A stretch of 64,000 nucleotides of DNA, taken from Crocinitomicaceae bacterium (GTDB lineage: Bacteria > Bacteroidota > Bacteroidia > Flavobacteriales_D > Crocinitomicaceae). The stretch spans positions 806,001 to 870,000 of the forward strand of contig JADJGJ010000001.1 of NCBI GenBank assembly GCA_016708105.1, in the 5' to 3' direction. Below are positions 1-7,192 of this stretch, piece after piece (the first letter of the stretch is position 1; every line of letters starts with the position of its first letter). Below the pieces are notes generated by a model. It was not told the DNA's origin and did not search any database. It saw nothing but the letters and a program-made list of their open reading frames with translations. Both the position numbers and the translations under genes were made by a program.

Positions 1-699
1 TTTTGCGCTGATGAAAGTGTGCAGATCTATGGAGGTATGGGATATTCAGCTGAGTCGCCGGTTGAGCGCGCTTATCGTGACTCACGTATCAACCGTATTT
101 TTGAAGGTACAAATGAAATTAATCGTCTCTTAACGGTTGATATGGTATTGAAAAAAGCCATGAAAGGAGAACTTGATTTGATGACCCCCGCAATGGCCGT
201 TGCAAATGAACTCATGAGCATTCCTGACTTTGATTCTGAAATCGGAAATCTTTTTGACACAGAAAAAAAATATCTGCGCAATTTCAAAAAAGCGGTATTG
301 ATGGTAGCCGGTTCTGCAGTTCAAAAATTGATGATGGAATTAAGTAAACAGCAAGAAATTCTGATGAATATTGCCGATATGCTGAATGATATTTATGTTG
401 CAGAATCTATTTTATTGAGAGTTGAAAAAATGGTAGCCAAAAAAGGTGAAGCAAGTTGTCAAGAATATATTGCTATGGTGCGCACCTATATTTTTGATGC
501 CGCAGACCGTATTAATAAATCAGGTAAAGATGCCTTGATGGCATTTGTTACTGAAGATGAATTGCGCATGATGATGATGGGCTTAAAACGCTTCACAAAA
601 GTTGAACCGTATAATACAAAAGAGGCACGTCAGGCAATTGCACAAAAACTGATCAACAAAAATGAATGGTGTTTTTCTGATGCAGTAAATCAGGGATAA
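1..699 (+). CDS. Acyl-CoA dehydrogenase, C-terminal part (5' end outside window)
   Basis: The reading frame is open from base 1, so this is the last ~232 residues of a longer gene. The first residues (ADESVQIYGGMGY, then RIFEGTNEINR) are the conserved C-terminal FAD/substrate signature of acyl-CoA dehydrogenases, which oxidise acyl-CoA to enoyl-CoA in beta-oxidation. About 190 more residues of mainly helical sequence follow the signature. This is the extended architecture of VLCAD/ACAD9-type enzymes and of the ~600-residue Bacteroidota acyl-CoA dehydrogenases, rather than the ~380-residue short type. A GTG at 19 is internal to the conserved domain and is not the start. The gene ends just before a strong hairpin terminator. 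The family is clear; the chain-length preference cannot be read from this fragment. Confidence 0.93.
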   Translation, partial: FCADESVQIYGGMGYSAESPVERAYRDSRINRIFEGTNEINRLLTVDMVLKKAMKGELDLMTPAMAVANELMSIPDFDSEIGNLFDTEKKYLRNFKKAVLMVAGSAVQKLMMELSKQQEILMNIADMLNDIYVAESILLRVEKMVAKKGEASCQEYIAMVRTYIFDAADRINKSGKDALMAFVTEDELRMMMMGLKRFTKVEPYNTKEARQAIAQKLINKNEWCFSDAVNQG

Positions 700-716
700 A
701 CATGAAAATTAAATCG

Positions 717-750
717 TAAAAAAAGCCGCAGGACATGCGGCTTTTTTTAT
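717..750. terminator. Bidirectional intrinsic terminator
   Basis: A GCCGCA/TGCGGC stem with a short GGACA loop is flanked by A-runs on the left and T-runs on the right. It can therefore terminate the acyl-CoA dehydrogenase gene (+) and the convergent small secreted-protein gene (-). Confidence 0.85.
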
Positions 751-774
751 TTATTTCGGAATGTTATTAGCAGA

Positions 775-1188
775 TCATTTTTTTGCCCACACCGTAACAA
801 CTGCTTTTCCTTTTTGGGTTGGTACACTTTTGTAATTCAAGTTAATTTTATGAATGACACGTTGGTTACCCGGTAAATCTATTACTCTTGTTTCTGATCC
901 TGCCGGAAAATTTTTATCAAATACAATGTTTTCATTGTCGCCATTTCCAAAAATAATATTGATGTTCATCAAATGAATGGGGGCCTTTAAAATACGCAAC
1001 TGAATTGCAGTAAAAATACCTTCATTGGCGGTAATTAAAATTTCATCATGATCACCACGTATGTCAACAGCGCGAGAACCAATGCGCTCCCATGCCTGAT
1101 TTAATTTATTTAAACTTTTCCCTGCTTCTGATGATGCGCTTGCACCAAGGGCAAATACACAGGCTAATGCTAAAAATAGAGTTTTCAT
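775..1188 (-). CDS. Small secreted protein, DUF2541-like
   Basis: This 137-residue protein has a clear signal peptide (about residues 1-19, ending ALGASA). The mature part looks all-beta: a WERIGSRAVD start, alternating strands, an IFGNG turn, a GSETRVIDLPGNQR segment, and a C-terminal VVTVWAKK strand. The spacing of a tryptophan near the start, the 'sR.iDLpG..R.I' motif and the final VW resembles the DUF2541 family of small periplasmic beta-sandwich proteins. That assignment is from memory of the pattern. The function is unknown; it is probably periplasmic. It is a monocistronic gene that converges on the preceding gene and shares its terminator. Confidence 0.75.
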   Translation of the reverse strand: MKTLFLALACVFALGASASSEAGKSLNKLNQAWERIGSRAVDIRGDHDEILITANEGIFTAIQLRILKAPIHLMNINIIFGNGDNENIVFDKNFPAGSETRVIDLPGNQRVIHKINLNYKSVPTQKGKAVVTVWAKK

Positions 1189-1324
1189 AGTAGTTTAATT
1201 TTAAAGTGAAGTTATATTACTGCTTTGACTTAATCAATAATAAAAGGTTTAATTCTGAATATTTTTTTGTCCACGGGATATTTTAACTGAAAATTTATAA
1301 CTTGTTGGCATCTAATTCATCGTT

Positions 1325-2083
1325 ATGGAAAATATTAGTTTCAATCTACAGTCTTCAGCAGTAAATTATGATGTGCATTTTATTGACGGAATTGTATCTG
1401 TGAGTATGATCAGAAAGTTGAAAGAATGCAGATATGATCAGGTAATAAAAATTGTACAAAAGCATACCACGTTTGGAGGTGGTGATGAAGTTTCGTTTCG
1501 CATCTATTTTATAGAAGACGGAAAAGAAAAGTCATTCCCCTGGGTGCAGGCCAATGTCAATGCTGATTCTACTAAAGCATGCATCACGCACATGAAGTTG
1601 GTTTTTCCGCAAACAGTGCAGTGGGTTGATCAGCGTGAAGAAAGAAAATTGGCGTCTGATGGAAGAAACAAATATGATTTACAATTTTTGCCTCTAGGAT
1701 ATGCCGGAGCAGGATTGCCTCGCGGACTTCAATTGTGGATTTATCTTTTTGGATTATGTGTGCTTATTTTTCCACTGATATATATTGTGAAAGTATTGGC
1801 AACCGGAGGCTATAGAGTGTACACAGATTCAACAGGCGTTGAGGTAAAAAAGTTCTTCTCCAAAAAATGGGCATGGGAAAATATTGCAGAAGTTGATTTA
1901 ACCAATGTGCGTGTAGTGGATTCTAATAATTATTCTGCCAGTCAAGTTATGCGCATGAAAATTTCAGGCCGTGACGGCAAGAAATCAAAATTTGTAATGC
2001 GTTATGATCATGCAATTCCTTTGCTAAAAGAAATGGCAAAGCATAATTTGGTTTCAGAAGAATTGACAAATAAGTTTGCTTAG
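1325..2083 (+). CDS. Membrane protein with cytosolic PH-like domain, unknown function
   Basis: This 252-residue protein is not confidently assigned. Residues 1 to about 125 form a soluble, strand-rich region. A single hydrophobic segment follows at about 137-158 (LQLWIYLFGLCVLIFPLIYI). Residues ~160-252 then carry a pattern typical of bacterial PH-like domains: GGYRVYTDSTGVEVKKFF, then a WENIAEVDL segment and a final helix. There is no signal peptide, so a single internal transmembrane anchor is the simplest topology. The gene is transcribed alone and convergent with the CPBP protease. No catalytic motif is visible. Confidence 0.7.
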   Translation: MENISFNLQSSAVNYDVHFIDGIVSVSMIRKLKECRYDQVIKIVQKHTTFGGGDEVSFRIYFIEDGKEKSFPWVQANVNADSTKACITHMKLVFPQTVQWVDQREERKLASDGRNKYDLQFLPLGYAGAGLPRGLQLWIYLFGLCVLIFPLIYIVKVLATGGYRVYTDSTGVEVKKFFSKKWAWENIAEVDLTNVRVVDSNNYSASQVMRMKISGRDGKKSKFVMRYDHAIPLLKEMAKHNLVSEELTNKFA

Positions 2084-2168
2084 TTTGGCTGTTTGTCGGC
2101 TATCAATACAGAATTAAACAACAAGTCTGTTCAAAACATACAATCAATAAAATCAGATCTAAATGCAC

Positions 2169-2720
2169 TCAAACTGTTCTTCGGTGATAGAACAGTAAAA
2201 CCAGATCATACGAAAAATGTCCTGCGATGGCGTGCCATATTGAATACTCTCTTGCTGCCCAACCAAGCAACGCTATAAATAGAATGAGACTTGCGGCAAA
2301 AATATTTACCGGAATATTCTTCAATGAAAAGTAGCCATGAATGAGCACAAAAAAAATTGCGGTGATCCAAATACCGGCGTAGGGTTGAATAGCGCCTCTA
2401 AAAAAAACTTCCTCACCAAATCCGGCACAGAATGCCAGAAATATTGCCTGCATTTTTGTGAATTTTAAGTGAGACAACATGCTTCTATATTTAGCCAATG
2501 ATTTTTCAAAGTAGGGCAATTCAGTCAGGTAAATTACGCCAAGGGCGAATAAAATTCCGGCGGCCAGAAAAAATTGTAATGTAAAAATATCTTCATGGTG
2601 AAATGAGAAAATGTTGATGAAATTTTGTCCGGTAAAATAGAAAATCACCCAAGCAAGCAAAGGAAAAAAGATGAGGGTGACCAACCCAAGAAACCAGATT
2701 GAACGGAACAAGTTGCGCAT
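2169..2720 (-). CDS. CPBP (CAAX-type) family intramembrane glutamic protease
   Basis: The protein has 183 residues from the ATG at 2720 (MRNLFRSIW). A frame extension upstream to 2783 would overlap the preceding gene and is not preferred. It is a polytopic membrane protein with about five or six hydrophobic segments. The family's catalytic signature is present: GFGEEVFFRG (EExxxR), an IHGYF histidine in the following helix, and a final AGHFSYD histidine motif. CPBP proteases are related to Rce1 and bacteriocin-processing or immunity proteins. No bacteriocin precursor is visible nearby. The gene starts 7 nt after the stop of the DUF1704 gene, so the two are probably co-transcribed. Confidence 0.85.
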   Translation of the reverse strand: MRNLFRSIWFLGLVTLIFFPLLAWVIFYFTGQNFINIFSFHHEDIFTLQFFLAAGILFALGVIYLTELPYFEKSLAKYRSMLSHLKFTKMQAIFLAFCAGFGEEVFFRGAIQPYAGIWITAIFFVLIHGYFSLKNIPVNIFAASLILFIALLGWAAREYSIWHAIAGHFSYDLVLLFYHRRTV

Positions 2721-2727
2721 GTTTCTG

Positions 2728-3975
2728 CTATTTCTCAAACAATTTTTTGTAGTGACGATGAAGCACTGATGAATCTGTTCCACTTAAAAAAGACGAATAG
2801 GTGAGATGCGTAAGTAAAAAGCGTTTATCACGTATCCAAGGGGGAAGAAATTTTGGTTTTACAATCAACCCCATTTCATCCATAAGTTTTAGAGCAGGGA
2901 TATCAGATAGATCTAGTTTTCCGCAGAAGAGCAGATCAATGTATTCAAATTTTCCGGCACCAACTACCACACTTAAAAAATTCTGTACACGCACTAATCC
3001 TTCAAGATAAACGATGTCTTTTGTAAATGGTGCTCCGCCTTGAATATTTCCTCCGCGGAAAACACGTTTTGCACTATCAAATGCTTTTTGTTTATCATCT
3101 GTTTTATCAAGATAATTACGATAAAGCTCAATAAAATCTGCACCATCAATTACCATCTGCGTTGCCAACACTCTGTCTGATAGGCGGCGCGTGCGTTCAA
3201 GATCAATACAACCGGTGATGAATTCAGAAAAAACAGCCAAACCTTCTTGTGTTTCTGTTGTTCCGCAATGCCCTGCCCCAAGTATTTTTATTTTATCCTG
3301 ATGATGTCCGTTAATGGATGTTGCCACATGAATGTAAACCTCATGTTCAATTAATTGTTGAATATCTTTATCAGTAAAGCAGGCTTCAGGATTTATTGCA
3401 ATGCGTCGTCTGCCGGCAATTGCGTTAGATGAAATGGAATCATCCATCACTATTTTTGGTCCTTCATTTCCAAACATTGTTTGAACGGCTTTTTGCATTT
3501 CGTCTGCCAAGGTAGTGGGCAGAACACATGCTTGCGGGGGCGCTCCTAAATCAAAGTTGCGAACATGTTCAAATAATTCTCCAAAGTGTTTTGCCAAATC
3601 AAGAGCTGTACTTTGACCATCAGGCAAAATATCTTTAGGGCAACCGTACATGTTTTTTGAATGCGTGAAAAATTCATTGGTACCTCGGTTCTCTAGCAGT
3701 AGAGCGCTACTTTCAAGTTTGTTTGCAATTCTGTCTGCCCAATTATCTATGATATCATTTCCGCCAAAAAGCGCTCTTGCTTTTTTTAATTCATCAATTA
3801 CCGGTTTTGAATCAAAGGGAGCATATTCAACCTGTGGAAGTTTTTGAGCTTTATTTCTGAAAAATTCTTTCTCAATTTCATTAGACCAAGCAATGTTGCG
3901 CAGAATATTGATTTTGCCTGCCGCATTATCTAAAGCGTCAGCAATGGCAATGATTCGTTCAGCTTCTTTTTTCAT
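2728..3975 (-). CDS. DUF1704 / QEGLA-motif putative zinc metallopeptidase
   Basis: This 415-residue soluble protein has no signal peptide. The centre contains IEHEVYIHV (HExxxH) around residue 215, followed about 35 residues later by TQEGLAVFSEF, the defining QEGLA motif of the DUF1704 family (TIGR02421, 'flavohemoglobin expression-modulating QEGLA motif protein'). The mammalian DUF1704 member MATCAP is a tubulin tyrosine carboxypeptidase using an HExxxH zinc site plus the downstream Glu. By homology this bacterial protein is probably a zinc carboxypeptidase, but its substrate is unknown. It is the first gene of a likely two-gene unit with the CPBP protease. Length and motif spacing look complete. 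Confidence 0.85.
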   Translation of the reverse strand: MKKEAERIIAIADALDNAAGKINILRNIAWSNEIEKEFFRNKAQKLPQVEYAPFDSKPVIDELKKARALFGGNDIIDNWADRIANKLESSALLLENRGTNEFFTHSKNMYGCPKDILPDGQSTALDLAKHFGELFEHVRNFDLGAPPQACVLPTTLADEMQKAVQTMFGNEGPKIVMDDSISSNAIAGRRRIAINPEACFTDKDIQQLIEHEVYIHVATSINGHHQDKIKILGAGHCGTTETQEGLAVFSEFITGCIDLERTRRLSDRVLATQMVIDGADFIELYRNYLDKTDDKQKAFDSAKRVFRGGNIQGGAPFTKDIVYLEGLVRVQNFLSVVVGAGKFEYIDLLFCGKLDLSDIPALKLMDEMGLIVKPKFLPPWIRDKRFLLTHLTYSSFLSGTDSSVLHRHYKKLFEK

Positions 3976-4040
3976 AACCTATTAGCTTTAAACGAAGATA
4001 AATAAAATTGTGCCAAGTGGTTTGCGTGAAATGATCCTTT

Positions 4041-4072
4041 CCGTAGGCTCAGGTCGCGAACTGAGCCTACGG
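4041..4072. repeat. 32-bp palindromic repeat, copy 1 (REP-like)
   Basis: The arms CCGTAGGCTCAG (4041-4052) and CTGAGCCTACGG (4061-4072) are perfectly complementary around an 8-nt centre. A second copy lies at 23658-23689 with a T-A to G-C exchange in the paired arms. This copy overlaps the 3' end of the ABC ATPase gene and provides its TAG stop and penultimate Pro codon. Confidence 0.8.
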
Positions 4073-4762
4073 AAATGCTGTTTTGATTCCGGAAGAAATA
4101 ATTTTTCCGTCTTCCATTTCAATAATACGATCAGTGCGTGTTGCAAATTCATTGTCATGCGTCACAATTAAAAGTGACTGCTGATAAACGGATGAGAGTT
4201 CCTGAAAAATTTCAAATACTACTTCGCTGTTTTTTTTATCTAGATTTCCGGTTGGCTCGTCTCCCATAATGATTACCGGATTATTGATTAATGCCCGCGC
4301 AATAGCCACACGTTGTTTTTGTCCTCCTGAGAGTTGATTGGGTTTTTTTAATGCTTCTTTTTCAATGCCTAATATTTTCAGTTTTTGAATTGCATCATGT
4401 TCAACTTCTGCCACTGTTTTTTGGGCTAGTTTAATGCCCGGCAACATGACATTTTTTAACACCGTAAATTCATTCAGCAAATAATGAAATTGAAATACAA
4501 ATCCAATTTTTTCATTGCGCACCCTTGCAAGTTCAGCTTCTTTTTTATTGGACATACTCACCCCGTCAATCATCAGATTGCCTTCAAAATCTGTATCCAT
4601 GGTTGAGAGAATATAAAGTAAGGTTGATTTTCCGCAACCTGATTTTCCGATGACCGAAACAAATTCACCTTTTTTCACATCAAGAGAAACCTGATCAAGC
4701 ACTTTAATAGTGACAGGGTCATGAAAAAATTTAGTGATATTTTCAGCTTGTAAACTATACAT
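4067..4762 (-). CDS. ABC transporter ATP-binding protein (LolD/MacB-type)
   Basis: This 231-residue protein is a complete ABC ATPase. It has Walker A GKSGCGKST (about 39-47), a Q-loop FVFQF (about 88-92), signature LSGGQKQR (about 143-150), Walker B VIIMGDEP (about 164-171) and a switch histidine in IVTHD (about 199). It belongs to the short FtsE/LolD/MacB class that energises FtsX-like permeases. Its ATG overlaps the permease stop by one base (TAATG), so it is the third gene of the adaptor-permease-ATPase operon. Oddly, its last codons and stop lie inside a dispersed palindrome, so the C-terminus may have been rewritten by insertion of that repeat. The substrate is unknown. Confidence 0.95.
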   Translation of the reverse strand: MYSLQAENITKFFHDPVTIKVLDQVSLDVKKGEFVSVIGKSGCGKSTLLYILSTMDTDFEGNLMIDGVSMSNKKEAELARVRNEKIGFVFQFHYLLNEFTVLKNVMLPGIKLAQKTVAEVEHDAIQKLKILGIEKEALKKPNQLSGGQKQRVAIARALINNPVIIMGDEPTGNLDKKNSEVVFEIFQELSSVYQQSLLIVTHDNEFATRTDRIIEMEDGKIISSGIKTAFP

Positions 4763-6021
4763 TATTTTCCTCTGATAATAACAACGGGATCAACTTTACT
4801 AGCCTTTCGTGATGGGAAATACCCGGCAAGGTAGGTTGTGACAATTGAAAAAATTCCGCCAATCAAATAAAACTTCAAATTATAAACCACAGGGTATGTT
4901 GTGATATTTGGTAATGCTTCTGTTTCAAACGGAATTTGATTGATAGCGGCAGTTGCAAAAAATCCAAAGAGCAATCCTAGAAATCCTCCAAAAATTCCAA
5001 TACTCAAAGCAATAATGATGAAAATCCGATTCACATCTTTTCCACTGAAACCGGTAGCTTTAAGTATTGCAATGGAATCCATTTTTTCATAAATCATCAT
5101 GTTGAGAATATTGTAAATTCCAAATCCGGCAACAATGAGCAAGGTTATACCAACGGCGTAAGAAATTAATGTACGCACAAAGGTGCCGGTTTCAAATTGT
5201 GAATTTGCGGTTTCAATATCAATGGCTTCTACATTAAAAAGCTCACTGTATTCTTTAGCTAATTCGGGTGCAAGGCTCATGTCATGCAATTTGATATTAA
5301 TGTCAGTAATATAGGAGGCAGACTCACCCAACAATTTTTGACATGTTGATACGGAGGCATAACTTTGTACCTTATCAAGTTCCATTAAACCTGATTCAAA
5401 CAAACCAACCACTCTCAGTGAAACGCGTTCACCAAAAGGTGTTGTAACCTGAATTGCGTCACCCGGTTCTACCATCATGATTTCAGCTGCCGCTTTGCCA
5501 AGTATAATGCTGTTTGGAACATTGATTAAATCCTGATAATTTCCGGTTGTGATATAATCACTAAATGCAAAAAGACTATTTTCTGCTACGGGTTCAATTC
5601 CACTGATACTACCCATTAGATTTACTTTACCCAAATTGTAGAAAACCTGGGCAGTCACTTTGGGCGCAACACCAAGCACTCTGGAATCTTGACGCAGCGC
5701 ATTCATGATAGCAAAACTGTTTTGAATTTCCGGGCGTTCAAGTTTGGGTCTGATTGATTGAATAAAATGATAGTGCTGTTTGTAATCTTTTGTTTTTTGC
5801 ACAGGTTGAATTTCTGTAGGGGTAATTTCTTTATACAATCTCACATGCGGAGTACGGTTGATCATCAAATTATCCAGCAAATCATTCAAGCCTTCCATAA
5901 AACTGAGCAAGGCAATAAACATGGTGATGCTAAAAGTAACTCCAACGGCCGCAACCAAGGTCTGTTTCCACCTTGCGAAAAGTAGTGATCGGGCTACGTT
6001 GAACAGCAACTTAACATTCAT
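4762..6021 (-). CDS. FtsX-like ABC transporter permease (MacB/LolE-type)
   Basis: This 419-residue protein has the MacB/LolC-E topology. An N-terminal membrane segment (about 18-40) is followed by a ~240-residue periplasmic MacB_PCD-like domain, then three C-terminal segments (about 280-305, 330-358, 385-405) with the FtsX motif region (IYNILNMMIYEKMDSIAILKATGF). It ends with FPSRKASKVDPVVIIRG, the typical coupling region. It overlaps the adaptor gene by 4 nt (ATGA) and the ATPase gene by 1 nt. With those partners it probably forms an inner-membrane pump that exports a substrate or lipoprotein across the periplasm. No substrate can be inferred. Confidence 0.93.
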   Translation of the reverse strand: MNVKLLFNVARSLLFARWKQTLVAAVGVTFSITMFIALLSFMEGLNDLLDNLMINRTPHVRLYKEITPTEIQPVQKTKDYKQHYHFIQSIRPKLERPEIQNSFAIMNALRQDSRVLGVAPKVTAQVFYNLGKVNLMGSISGIEPVAENSLFAFSDYITTGNYQDLINVPNSIILGKAAAEIMMVEPGDAIQVTTPFGERVSLRVVGLFESGLMELDKVQSYASVSTCQKLLGESASYITDINIKLHDMSLAPELAKEYSELFNVEAIDIETANSQFETGTFVRTLISYAVGITLLIVAGFGIYNILNMMIYEKMDSIAILKATGFSGKDVNRIFIIIALSIGIFGGFLGLLFGFFATAAINQIPFETEALPNITTYPVVYNLKFYLIGGIFSIVTTYLAGYFPSRKASKVDPVVIIRGK

Positions 6022-7097
6022 TTTGCCGGTTTTTGAATTATATCAGAAGCAGATATGCCGCTCAGAATTTCTATCATTTTAAAGTCTTTCAATCCGGTTT
6101 CAATCTTGATTGTATCACCTGCTTGATTGATAACAAGTGAATCATGGTACACAAAATTTCTAGGTATAAGCAGGGCATTATCTTTCTCCATCACAACAAT
6201 ATTCGCTTCAGCATTCATGTTTGGATATAGGATATCAGGTTTTGAAATGAAAACTGCATTTGCTGTAAAAGTTTTGGTTGCCGGATTTAAAATAGGATTG
6301 ACTGAGGTAATTTCTGCTTCAAAAATTTCATCAGGATAACTGTCTAACGTGAGGTAGACTTTTTGTCCCGGTTGAATGCGCGTAATGTCACGTTCATCAA
6401 TTTGCAATTCAATAAAAAATAAACCGGCGTCACCAATGGTTGCAACGGGTGTTGCCTGATTTACCATTTCACCTTCGTCGCGCAGAATACTGTAAACAAT
6501 TCCATCTATCCTGCTGGTTACCGTTAGATCATTGAGGTAGCTTGAACTAATTTGCAGATTTTTTTTTGATTGGGCTGAATTGAAATTAATTTGTCTGTTT
6601 AGTTCATCATATCTGCTCAGCGCTGCGTAATAGTTCACTTTTGAATTATGATAATTTAACTGACTTTGCTCAAGTTCCACATCTGAACCAAGCCCGTTTT
6701 CATGTAAGTTGATTTGTCTTTGATACAAAACTGAATCAGTTAACATTTTGTCTTTGGCTAATTCTATAGAAAGTTTTGCATCATTAAGTTTGCTTTTGTT
6801 TGCATTGATATCACTGTAATCAGCGGCAAGCATGGCGTTTTCTCGGTTAAGCTCTTGTACTTCATTATAAATTTTCATGATTGCTTGACCGGCGTGAATG
6901 GTATCGCCTTCTTTTACAAAAATTTCATCAATGATGCCACCAATATTGGGGTAAATATCATATTGATCTTTGCTTACTACAATACCTGAAGCGTAAACAG
7001 ATTCTGTAATAGGGAGATTTACTGCTTGTGTTGTTTCAATGTCTTCGCTGCATGAAACCAATACTACAAGCAGGGCAATAAGTGGGTTAGATCTCAT
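6018..7097 (-). CDS. HlyD/MacA-type periplasmic adaptor lipoprotein
   Basis: The protein has 359 residues from the ATG at 7097. A start 33 nt further upstream would place extra residues before the signal peptide and lie upstream of a perfect promoter box. The signal peptide MRSNPLIALLVVLVSC ends in an SPII lipobox (LVSC), so the protein is a lipoprotein. Then come a biotinyl-lipoyl-like half motif (GGIIDEIFVKEGDTIHAGQAI), a long coiled-coil hairpin (about 75-170), the second lipoyl half (SRIDGIVYSILRDEGEMV) and a beta-barrel (PGQKVYLTLDSYPDEIFEAEI). This is the membrane-fusion protein of the operon that includes the permease and ATPase. No outer-membrane TolC homologue is adjacent. Confidence 0.93.
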   Translation of the reverse strand: MRSNPLIALLVVLVSCSEDIETTQAVNLPITESVYASGIVVSKDQYDIYPNIGGIIDEIFVKEGDTIHAGQAIMKIYNEVQELNRENAMLAADYSDINANKSKLNDAKLSIELAKDKMLTDSVLYQRQINLHENGLGSDVELEQSQLNYHNSKVNYYAALSRYDELNRQINFNSAQSKKNLQISSSYLNDLTVTSRIDGIVYSILRDEGEMVNQATPVATIGDAGLFFIELQIDERDITRIQPGQKVYLTLDSYPDEIFEAEITSVNPILNPATKTFTANAVFISKPDILYPNMNAEANIVVMEKDNALLIPRNFVYHDSLVINQAGDTIKIETGLKDFKMIEILSGISASDIIQKPAK

Positions 7098-7131
7098 ATT
7101 GGCAAAGGTAGCCAATTGATACGTTGCCAAT
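7098..7131 (-). promoter_or_regulatory. Promoter (TACCTTTG) with overlapping ATTGGC operator-like repeats
   Basis: On the minus strand TACCTTTG (7110-7103) matches the Bacteroidota -7 consensus TAnnTTTG exactly and ends 5 nt before the adaptor ATG. The box lies between inverted ATTGGC/GCCAAT hexamers (7098-7103 and 7111-7116). A further GCCAAT sits at 7126-7131. The arrangement suggests a repressor site over the promoter and a leaderless transcript. It is inferred from sequence only. Confidence 0.55.
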
Positions 7132-7192
7132 TAAAGACATTCATCAGATTTCAATATGATCTTATTTCATGATGACGAACGCGGTCAAAATC

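Noticed and set aside
2093..2278. A 61-codon plus-strand ORF between the PH-like gene and the CPBP gene
   Set aside because: It starts with a non-ATG codon and overlaps the 3' end of the well-supported CPBP protease gene by about 110 bp.
2721..2783. N-terminal extension of the CPBP protease
   Set aside because: It would overlap the DUF1704 gene by 56 bp, and the membrane protein starts naturally at the ATG at 2720.
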